Positions 37,701 to 47,389 of a stretch of 64,000 nucleotides of DNA are shown here, in pieces (position 1 is the first letter of the stretch; the number at the start of each line of letters is the position of its first letter). This stretch comes from Arenicola marina (lineage: Eukaryota > Annelida > Polychaeta > Arenicolidae). A model generated the notes under the pieces. That model was given only the letters and a program-made list of their open reading frames with translations, did not search any database and was not told the origin of the DNA. The position numbers were made by a program, and so were the translations under genes. The DNA lies in the NCBI GenBank assembly GCA_964019135.1, contig OZ025260.1:16300254-16364253 (forward strand), in the 5' to 3' direction.

Positions 37701-39965
37701 GGAGGTCATACTGGCAGAGAGGAGGGAGGCGAGGCCATACTGGCAGAGAGGAGGGGAGGAAGGGGTTGGTGTGGTAATGTAGTGGGAGGAGGGCCCCGGG
37801 GGGAGTGGGGGGAGGAGACGACAGGGTTTGAGGGCTGGCGATACAGAATAGGGGAGGGTTGATGGCATGTAAGGGAGGGAAAGACTCAAGGGTTGGTGAT
37901 GCCCTGTATGAGGGAAAGGGGGAGGGAGAGGAGGGGTGATGGTGGTGAGGGAAGGGAAGGAGGACGAGGGCTTGGTACCAGAAAAATCCTACTTTAATTT
38001 TCATTGACAAGCAAATTTATCAAGTTACCGAGGGTTGTCGTGGGGAGTAAGAAAGTCAATTCTTTATCAGATCGTCCTGGGCTTGGATTATCTGCCCCCA
38101 GGGAACATTTCTCGCTGGAGGTTACAATATAATGGGCGTCAACGGTGGTCTCTCGATACATGGAAGGGTAGGATTCAGGGTATTGTGGGTGTAGGTACAG
38201 GCAAACATCGGCCGAGACGTGGGTCGGTTGGGAGGAGGGTGGGGTGGTGTGAAGTGGTGGTGGACGTACGCCAGGTTGCGCAGTAACACAACCGCCAATT
38301 AAGAAGCAGTTTTTACCCCAGATGTGGGGACATACGAAAACCCAGGGCTGGATTCAGATGTGTTTATCGGACCTTGCACCATATGCCAATGGCACTTTTT
38401 GAAGCCATTTTAACGGCGCGTCGATTGATAGATTAAGTCAACAGCTCTACACACACGGCTTGCCGGACCTTTTTTTCGTTACATTGAAACGTAGCTTTTT
38501 AATGTTCGCCGGGCTACCACGCCGAGTTTTGCACTCCGCTGAAGGAATTTAAAAATAAACATGCCATGCGAACTTTGTATTCCTTTGAGAGTCGCCTAAC
38601 AGAGCTCGATTTTATTACATATTACGATCGGTGTTATTTTTCGCAGATAAATGTGTTTTATAATTTAAAAGAATAAGAACTTCCATTGTGTCCAAACAGC
38701 TGTTCTATGAGCAACACGGCACCTGGGTGAATTTACCATGGTACAGCGGACCATAGCAAATCAGATCGTAACGAACGTGATTCACTCATTCAAGTGTCCC
38801 TAATTATATGGGGCGGCAGACCTGGGGATTTTAAGCGTCGAAAAAAAAAGTCGTAAAAACAAAATGTAACAGAAACCATGTGCGTTTATTGCTGCAAGAA
38901 CCCGATCATGGTTTATAAAGTAAAAATACATGCCTTTGGCACCATGTTGAGTATTGTGTGTTCTACAGCACCTCCTAACCAGACCATCCCACAGCATATA
39001 TGTACAATAATAACCAGTCTCTCGTCTAGTCTCACAGAGAGTCTTGGTCTGTGGAGGTAAAGGGCGTGAAAACTACGACGTGCGACTCAGTCGAACACAT
39101 TATACAACGTAATCTTGACTTAGATTTATAAACACAAATGCAGGTCTTCCTTGCTGTGACGTCACATAAATGTCTAGTTCCAGTGCACGATGACGTCACA
39201 CCAATGGCGGCATTCAGCATTGCCGTCCAGGTGTCCTTGTTATCGTTTCAGCCTCGTCCAGACATTGGTGGACGCCACGATTCTCGATTCACGATTGTCC
39301 ATCCGCCAGAATCTGTTCACAGATCCGGCTGTTTCATTATCAGCTCCTCAGTAAACAACATTACTGCATAATCTCTTTTACGTTCTGGTTAAGATATATG
39401 ATTAGCGATATTGCGGTCATCATGAACTGTGTATTACCGTGCATACAAAGGAATGTTCAACAAGATGGGCTCCATCCGTCTAACCTCGTGATACATTAAG
39501 CCTCGATTTGAACTGAGATGCGTTCATTTCCCAGGCGGTTTAATTACATGTGGATTTATGGCACAACGACGCTCTAGATTAATTTTCGCAACACAAATAG
39601 CAACTAACATTTACGAAGTTATTAAAGAGAGCTCCCTTTCAGTTTCAAATAAACTAGATCAAATAAAAGCCTTAAATTAGCATTAAAAGCTTACATTGCA
39701 AATATAAAAGAGCCATAAAGCTCCAACTAAAATATAATAAAATACGCATTGCTTATATAAAATTTATAAATTATTATAACATTATAGATAAAATATAGAA
39801 GACTTCTGTCTAGCATTAGAAATACCAAAGTTAAGATGATCTGTTGAAGGACTTTGAATCAGCTGTGATTACCTATATACAAGGCTGAGGTTTGACGTGT
39901 TTCAAGTTTGTCAAGTCCGCATCGCGAACTGAGCAACAGTTTTTTTGGCAGAATGAGCAGCGGTC
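34740..39965. other. No confident gene; right end may hold the protocadherin 3' UTR
   Basis: Non-coding. C-rich tract at 35680-35760, G-rich tract at 36740-36795, purine-rich repeats at 37640-37945, and an A/T-rich stretch at 39600-39830. The part from about 38885 to 39971 is the likely 3' untranslated region of the minus-strand protocadherin. Confidence 0.4.
37640..37945. repeat. Purine-rich tract with short tandem units
   Basis: G/A on the plus strand, with about three units of roughly 35 bases around CATACTGGCAGAGAGGAGGG (37675-37760), then simple GGGGAGGA-type sequence. Confidence 0.75.
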
Positions 39966-39971
39966 AGTTGG

Positions 39972-40627
39972 TTAGCAGACGGCGGTCTTAAAGGCCGCGT
40001 CCTTGAAGAACAGATCATCGATCTCCTGACACAACTCCTGAGGATCGACGACGTAACTTCCGGACGTCGTCGTCGACGCGCTGTCGTCATCGGCGTCGGC
40101 GTCGACGCCTCGCGACACACGACTCTGCAGCGCCTCGCTGACGTCGATGCACGAGTACCCCATGCCAGTATCCGTCGTGTACTCTGAATCCAGTTCAGAG
40201 ACTTCGGCGTTGCTAGGGTAACCCTTGTTATTACCATGGCTACCGCTGGCGGCGATCGGGCTCAGGCGAGATCTGCTGCCGACTTTGGACTGGTGGGACA
40301 CGGCGGCCTCCTCTTTCTCCATCGCGATGCTGTCGGCGTCACAGACGGTACCAGCCAGTACCGTAGAGTCGTTGCCATGGAGACGGAGGGAGTCGCGGCT
40401 GTCTGTGCGCGGCACCCTGTGGGGTCCCGGGTTGCGGTAGGTGTCGTAATAACCCCGGCGGTTCTGAGAGGACTGGGACGGGGGGCGGTCCGGGGGGCGG
40501 TAGCTGCCCAGAGTCGTGTTGTGACTGCTGGCCAGACTCACCAAGCTGTGGTCATAGCAACTGGGGACGACCTGGTTGCTGGTGAAGCTGTCTTCCGGCA
40601 CGGTGGAGAGCCTGTCCCACCTCTGGC
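39972..40627 (-). CDS. Protocadherin last coding exon (C-terminal tail)
   Basis: Seen: acceptor tttctccgccag (ends 40628). Two bases (GC) complete a split Ser codon with the A left by the previous exon, then 217 codons run to TAA at 39974-39972. The tail begins QRWDRLSTVPEDSF and is rich in Ser, Asp, Arg and Gly, with tyrosines in a YYDTY patch and in YTTDTGMGYSC. It ends with an acidic/aromatic stretch, DPQELCQEIDDLFFKD, then KTAVC. Predicted total length is about 1293 residues, or 1348 with the optional exon. It is probably disordered, apart from the C-terminal helix-like segment. Possible poly(A) signals on this strand are ATTAAA at 39544-39539 and AATAAA at 38890-38885; neither is proved. 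Confidence 0.88.
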
Positions 40628-40984
40628 CTGGCGGAGAAACAGAAACAATGCATTAGTTAAGTAGGCATTTCATGGATTTCCTGATTGATTATTGCTTCAT
40701 ACTATTCAACGTTGGATACACCAGGCCATTAACGATGATTTAATTGATTCCTCAATCAATAGTAATAACAAGCATTTATACGTCATATCAGACAACATAA
40801 GATATACAGGTGACGAACCATAACGAGAACTACGAACTGTTGTAATATGGTTATAACCCGACAAGGGTCAGTCTTTCACGGTACCGATTATTGTGGCAAA
40901 TGCAGTGCGCGAGCAATACGTGAGCTATACGGGAACAATGCTTCGCGCTACACATAGAGGAAAACAATGTGTCTGGGTACTTAC

Positions 40985-41153
40985 TATTGTTGTGGTAAGG
41001 CGCGGTGTCGGGGTGAATGCCGGCAGTGACCCCCCCAGCAGGGTCGCCACCCTCCTCGCTGGCGCCCCGTCCGCTGTCAGTGTTCGACCCCTCCCCGGAG
41101 TGGAGGCTGGACGCGTCCTGGTCGCGCTTCAACAGCTCCATCAGCTGCTGCAC
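40985..41153 (-). CDS. Protocadherin cytoplasmic exon (DSGRG motif)
   Basis: Seen: acceptor tttag|GTGCAG at 41154/41153 and a perfect donor A|GTAAGT at 40985/40984. The 169 bases start in phase 0, matching the main exon, and end in phase 1, matching the last exon. They encode 56 residues starting VQQLMELLKRDQ and containing the acidic Ser/Gly motif NTDSGRGASEEGG. Similar DSG-x-G/S-E motifs occur in the tails of other non-clustered protocadherins (family knowledge, recalled rather than searched). The segment lies on the cytoplasmic side after the TM helix. The following intron is only 357 bases. Confidence 0.85.
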
Positions 41154-44100
41154 CTAAACACAGGAAACAACTCCACCGTGAGTACAACCGTCATGTCCAC
41201 AGAGCAACAAACAGCGTGTCTTAATTTTGTCTAAACACTGAAGATATCGCAATGAAGAAATCTCTTGTAACCGCCCGTTATGTTCATTTATCGCCTGTAG
41301 ATGCAGGCCACACGTAAATTGTAGTTCAGAAACTCTACTATAAACGTAGGACAATTTTTTTACAGATAAGCTGGCACAATTTAGTCTTCATGTGCATAAA
41401 AACGACCGAAACACCAACATTACATTTCATATATAGCTAAGCTGTAAGCAGCAAAACAGTTTTTCGTATGTATTTTGTGTAAACAGAAACAGTCGGTATT
41501 AAGACTTTAGTATATAATATGACACATACGTGATGCACAGGCCATTGCCATGCAACCCCGTTAAAGGTGTCACCTCATAATCTCCTAAGCACACAAATCA
41601 CACTTCCAAAGTCCATATCAGGTCAAACCAATTATTCCGCCACACAACGTATTAAGCCTCACCCTACAGAATACAATAGAGAATTTAAGCTATCTCTAAG
41701 TGAGTATCAGACGCTACACAACTTGGTCCCCTGCCAGGAGACAAACAGAGTACTACAGGAGAGATAATAAAGCTATAGAAGGTTCTACAGCCAATCGGCA
41801 CAGCCGCCGCAGCGCCGCCACCGGCCAGCAGACGCACCACCCTCGCCGGGTAATTGCTAATATTCCCCCGCCGCCCGTCGGGGATGGCAAACAGTATAAA
41901 TGGTGTTGGTTAAATAGCGGGGTGACATGTCATTGGTGGCTGGTCGGCATGGTAAATACCGGCATCGACCCCCAGTCGGCTTGTGTATAGCAATAGCAGT
42001 ACACATCGGGGGCGGGGCTAGCCAGGCAGCTATGATTCAGATGCGCTGTCTAGTTCAATGCCCCCCCCCCCTTCTCCCACCACCATCCCCATATCCACCC
42101 AGCAAGAACTCCACATTGTTCGTATCAATGAGCGACGTGGAGGCAATAGAACCCTTCTTGCAATGTTCAGGAGGTAAAAGCGAAGAGTAGGTACTATTTA
42201 TCCGCAGCCGCAGCAGCCGCCGCAGCCGCATTTGTATGATGGCCACACATACCCTGTTATGTTGGCCCCACATACCCTATCTATATGAACCCCTCACCCT
42301 CCAGTCTTTTTGTCTGTAGAGCCCGGTGTTTCCACCCCTGCGTCATGGCTACATGGGGGTCGGTGGTGGTGGGTGCGGCAGGGGATGCGATCACTGACTC
42401 AATAGGCTGATCCATTTAAGTGCAAACGCTGCTAATCCAGGTCGACAAACAACCTGTAAACTGCCCACCGGAAGTGACGGGGAGAGAGGACGGGGGAAGG
42501 AGGGAATAGGACTGGAACCTCGACCCACCCCCCACAGCCAACCAAGAATTCAACAACTGAATGGAGGCACGTTGGACACGTGACCAAACAAGACGAGACT
42601 TCGTGCGACTGTGAACAGGGGACGCAGAGGTGCGACATAAAAGGGACCTTGAGGGGAGAGGGTAGGGCGAGGTGGCTGTCGCGGGGGCACAGAGGGCTCT
42701 GGCGGGCTAGACACTGTAACCAGGGGATCGGGCGGGGGCAGGAGGTTGTAACAATGCGTGGTGTTGACACTGGGCTGTGCGAGAGCAGCGCATTGACGGC
42801 GGGCTCAGGGAAAACCTTCACAATCAATGATCGCCAAAATAAAAGAACAAGACCCCATCGGTCCCAGCCCTACCGAAGCTGCTGCTGCGGTATCCAACCG
42901 CAATAAAAAAAACCTGTATCGCACAAGCAACGACCAAAAATCGAATGGGATTAAAACGCAATTCATCAGACAGAAATGCCAAATTCGGCCAATCCGCGAT
43001 TATAGTGGGGAGCCAGCCGTACGACGTGCTGGCGCGTGCACCCCCCCCCCCCCCCCCTCCCGCTCCGCTCCCACAGAGTATCATAGTAACGAACGAAACA
43101 ATGCAGCTTGGAAGCAGATGGCAACAGTCGTGATTACCATGGTAACATCACGTAACATCACGCAAGACGAACTCTCCTGGACGACATATTTCTCCTAATA
43201 TCGTTATATAAGTTACCAAACTACAACATACTCAACGTTATGCGAACGATGCTATTACAGTATCACCCTTAATTAATTCACGTTCCAATAATACATTCAT
43301 ATATATCCGTATGTGATTATACCTTTAAGCCCGTCGCGTCATCGAAGGTAAAGATTAGAAACAGCAGCAGCATCAAAGAACGGGATGCAGTATATGGACT
43401 ATGTACACAACTATGTTAATGCAGACATCTCTAAATGTGGACTAAAGAACGTAAATAACCATCAGAAAACGGGAGGACGACATCAATCATACAAGATGCA
43501 CGGACTATAGTGATACGCTACAAGCCACAGCAGCCAACGATAATTAGAAGCCAAGTCGGGAGCGAGGGTGAAAGCACGAAAAAGATATTCTAACAATAAC
43601 GTACACCCAGAAAGAGGAGACACGCTTACTTTTCTCACACAACAATGCCTCTTGAGACCTGGCCATCGTTTGGTTTGGTCTTTTCGGGAAGAACAGAAAA
43701 GGTCATGTGTATGTATATCTGCGTATCATGGCGTCTGCTCTAGACATCGGTATATCGACAAGCAGGCATTAATTAGACCACCCCTTTAGTTTTATTCCGC
43801 GTACGAACGACAAAGAGACACGAATCGGATGATTTACGTTGTCTAATAACATTACATATATATATATGTCTAACTAAAAAAGGAGAAGAATGCAATGGGG
43901 TCATAACAATAGGAAGCAAGTGTTGGAAGGTGCGACTAACAACTATATAGCGAAGGCATTTTATTCCGGTAAATAGGCCCCATAGCACAAGGATGTCAAT
44001 GCTCTCCGACGAGTTTCCAGCACGGTTTCGAGCAGCGTACGTTAACAGAAGACCAGCTTTTTGAAGGGTGATATCTCTTATCTGCATCAGCACAATCTAC

Positions 44101-44172
44101 ACATCTTCATCCTCTACCGACACAAGTCCGTTCATTATATATATACATAAACACATGCTGTGTTCGTTTTAC

Positions 44173-44337
44173 CTCCAACTCTCTCCTTGTCATCGTCATG
44201 GGGCAACACACTCCGTGGTGACCCGCATTGGTGTTGTTGCCAGGGAGGACGCCGTTGCTAAGACTATAGCTGCCATTGGAAGCCGCAACCGGTGGAGTCG
44301 TAAGCCCCGTAAGCATGGAGCTGCACGCCCTCGGCGC
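44173..44337 (-). CDS. Candidate optional cytoplasmic exon of the protocadherin (165 bp, phase 0-0)
   Basis: Seen: an open 55-codon segment bounded by acceptor ..ccacttcatag (ends 44338) and donor GAG|GTAAAA (44173/44172). It begins and ends in phase 0, exactly the phase of the junction between the main exon and the 40985-41153 exon, so it can be included or skipped without shifting the frame. Its product is Ser/Asn/Gly-rich and ends RRELE. Joined to the next exon it would read RRELE-VQQLMELLKR, a continuous amphipathic-looking stretch. No stop occurs in frame. Inference: a cassette exon lengthening the cytoplasmic tail. Doubt: a 165-base open stretch can arise by chance, and no similarity search was possible. 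Confidence 0.55.
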
Positions 44338-44599
44338 CTATGAAGTGGTGTAAAAACAGCCGATCTTTAATTTGAGCCAAGGTGTTCATATTGCAGTGAA
44401 CAGAGTGTATCATTACTCAAAAAACAATGTTCCCGCTCGAGACTTGCGATTCTACCTATTATAGGTCTATGTAACAGACACAAGATCCATCATTGTGACG
44501 CCCTCTGCGATTTTATGGGCCGAGTGGGTGCCGTGACCAAACTCTATATATTGTTACACCTTTTACCGACTTAACTACATAAATGGCTGCGTGAATGTG

Positions 44600-44690
44600 G
44601 TGTTTTAGGCCATCTTTTTGCACACATGGGCTAAACGGGACCAAAGACACCCAAAGAGAATGAAATGAAAGGTATCCGGAAACAGATCCC
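44600..44690 (-). repeat. SINE tail fragment (second family)
   Basis: Contains GGTGTTTTAGGCCATCTTTT then TGCACACATGGGCTAAACGG, matching the tails at 46.8 and 62.9 kb. It borders the minisatellite. Confidence 0.6.
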
Positions 44691-44696
44691 TGACGA

Positions 44697-45541
44697 TCAG
44701 CATGATGGTAGATACACAAGGGATTGAATACACAGCATGATGGTAGATACACAAGGGATTGAATACACAGCATGATGGTAGATACACAAGGGATTGAATA
44801 CACAGCATGATGGTAGATACACAAGGGATTGAATACACAGCATGATGGTAGATACACAAGGGATTGAATACACAGCATGATGGTAGATACACAAGGGATT
44901 GAATACACAGCATGATGGTAGATACACAAGGGATTGAATACACAGCATGATGGTAGATACACAAGGGATTGAATACACAGCATGATGGTAGATACACAAG
45001 GGATTGAATACACAGCATGATGGTAGATACACAAGGGATTGAATACACAGCATGATGGTAGATACACAAGGGATTGAATACACAGCATGATGGTAGATAC
45101 ACAAGGGATTGAATACACAGCATGATGGTAGATACACAAGGGATTGAATACACAGCATGATGGTAGATACACAAGGGATTGAATACACAGCATGATGGTA
45201 GATACACAAGGGATTGAATACACAGCATGATGGTAGATACACAAGGGATTGAATACACAGCATGATGGTAGATACACAAGGGATTGAATACACAGCATGA
45301 TGGTAGATACACAAGGGATTGAATACACAGCATGATGGTAGATACACAAGGGATTGAATACACAGCATGATGGTAGATACACAAGGGATTGAATACACAG
45401 CATGATGGTAGATACACAAGGGATTGAATACACAGCATGATGGTAGATACACAAGAGATTGAATACACAGCATGATGGTAGATACACAAGGGATTGAATA
45501 CACAGCATGATGGTAGATACACAAGGGATTGAATACACAGG
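44697..45541. repeat. 35-bp minisatellite, about 24 copies, intronic
   Basis: Unit CATGATGGTAGATACACAAG plus 15 bases, repeated every 35 bases. The only departure that I see is one G-to-A near 45453. The length is not a multiple of 3 and the minus strand has no stop, so three overlapping Cys/Ile/Leu-rich frames (349, 315 and 275 codons) stay open. It lies in the protocadherin intron, upstream (in transcript order) of the optional exon. Confidence 0.98.
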
Positions 45542-46805
45542 ACGAGTATCACCGATCAACACTCGCGGCGGGTAAATTAGCGGTATCGGGACCAGCCGAC
45601 TGTTTGCCCGTTATTAACCTTTGTTATTAGTGGCAGGCCTGATCCCCTCCCCCACCCCCCACCCCCCCCAGTTAGTGGTTTAACCCCCACCCCCCCCGAG
45701 TTTGTGGTTTAATAAACACAACTTCGGCTTAGCATTTACGGGTAGCCCAGTATTTGTATGATCCCATGCACATTATAATCTATAGTGATGGGAGTCGGCA
45801 CAAAGAAAGTGATTGGACTATCGACTCCCATCGTACGCGCGAAGTGCAATTATAGTCCGATCAAAGGTTCGCGGTGGCTACCTCTCCATTACCGTTAATG
45901 AAACAAACAAATGCCCCCGATGATATAGACAAAAAGGTCCATCCTTCAGGGAAAGTCGATGGTAGCGCCCACTCTGTTACAATCCCCGTGACCCCTTGAT
46001 CTGCGGTAAGCCCCCCCCCCCCCCCTCTTTCCCTACTTCGTCTCTTTATATCGCTATATCCGAGGATCACCCTAGGAGCCATCCAAGCGACTTAGCAAAG
46101 ACAAAAGCGGGAATTTTGATCTATAACCAGGGGCCATTAAAGCCTCGCTTTGAACTACCGGACACATGCCTTCGCCAAAATGTTTTCTCAATTAAGTAAG
46201 TAGCCTACTGATACGTCTAACAATAACAACTGCACCACCAGTGTAAACAAAGCGGGAGGAGGGCCAGCTAGGCGATGACGTCATGGATTGTTAATAAGAG
46301 GGTCAAGCCTTTCGCGCCCGCCCGAAACACAATGGTTCACATTGTTTAACCCTTATCACCAATAGAGTGACCTCTGATAGGTGAAGAAGTGCGCGGGGAA
46401 GTGAGGGGAGGGGTGGGGGGGTGAAGGTCTGTCATACTCCCCACACCGCCAGGGAACATGACAAAAGGTTCTACATACGGGTACTTATCACCTACTCATT
46501 AAACCAACGCTGGATGCATTATGTATATAAAAGGCTTTTTTACAGACAGGAAGTTCTAAATAGGGCAACACCTATTATTTTGGCAAGGAAAATTGGTTTG
46601 ATGTTTAAAATAAACAAAAATATCCTGGTCGGTCTACACAAGTCGAAATCGTTATCAAGTGAACCCACGTGCCTGGGAACATATATAACGTCTCACCAAT
46701 TAACGCAAAACTAGGATATTCAATATAAGGCTTGCTACATTATAGGCACGCAACAATAGCAGTCTTCATAAAAGAACGAAAATTACAGCCTTGATCACCA
46801 TCCAA

Positions 46806-46985
46806 GGAGATTGGCATGTTTTTATGCCACTTTTGTGCACACAAGCGCTAAACTGAACTTCCAGTGAACTTCCAGGGACGATTAAGGATAAACAGAGGAG
46901 GTTCCCAGGCCAAGAGGCCCAATCAGGACCTATTGATCTGCGGTCTGGCGCATTAAGCATTACACCAGGGAGGCACAACCCCTGC
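46806..46985 (-). repeat. tRNA-derived SINE (second family)
   Basis: On the minus strand: head GGTGTAATGCTTAATGCGCC..GACCGCAGATCAATAGGTCC and tail GCGCTTGTGTGCACAAAAGT. It lies in the protocadherin main intron. Confidence 0.75.
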
Positions 46986-47126
46986 AACTAACTAGAGTGG
47001 CTTGCAGAAGTGTCGTTTTTTCGGCCGTCCTAAATCTAGGAATAACCCTAACATTGTCTCAGATTTAAATCAGTTTCCTATCTATTCCCTCGTGTCTATT
47101 CCGTTAATAAAGACAACATATTATAA

Positions 47127-47360
47127 ACATGTATGTATTGCACTAGTCCTTCACAGATATACATTGCATTGAAGCAATCCTTTACTGAACCAGTTTTTCA
47201 CAGATATACATGGTCTTGAAACCAGTTTTTCACAGATACATCGTCTTGAACCAGTTTTTCACAGATATACATGGTCTTGAACCAGTCCTTCAGATATGTA
47301 CATTGTATTGAACAAGTCCTTCAGATATGTACATTGTATTGAACAAGTCCTTCATTGGTA
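47127..47360. repeat. About seven diverged 30-bp tandem repeats
   Basis: Units of roughly 28-36 bases built on CAGTTTTTCACAGATATACA, later shifting to AAGTCCTTCAGATATGTACA. They begin about 30 bases inside the intron from the protocadherin donor. Confidence 0.85.
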
Positions 47361-47389
47361 TAAATCTTGTTTAATAAGAGGTGGCCTAC

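Larger units (their letters stand above)
41154..47389 (-). other. Main cytoplasmic intron of the protocadherin (6236 bp)
   Basis: GT-AG intron, phase 0. With the candidate optional exon it splits into 3052 bp (47389-44338) and 3019 bp (44172-41154). It contains a run of about seven 30-bp repeats just after the donor, a SINE (46.8-47.0 kb), a short hairpin (45.8 kb), the 35-bp minisatellite (44.7-45.5 kb), a SINE tail (44.6 kb) and several C/G runs (42.06, 43.04 and 46.01 kb). I see no other coding-like segment with splice borders in it. Confidence 0.8.

Noticed and set aside
44513-45562. Three overlapping minus-strand ORFs (349, 315, 275 codons), Cys/Ile/Leu-rich
   Set aside because: By-products of the 35-bp minisatellite inside the protocadherin intron.
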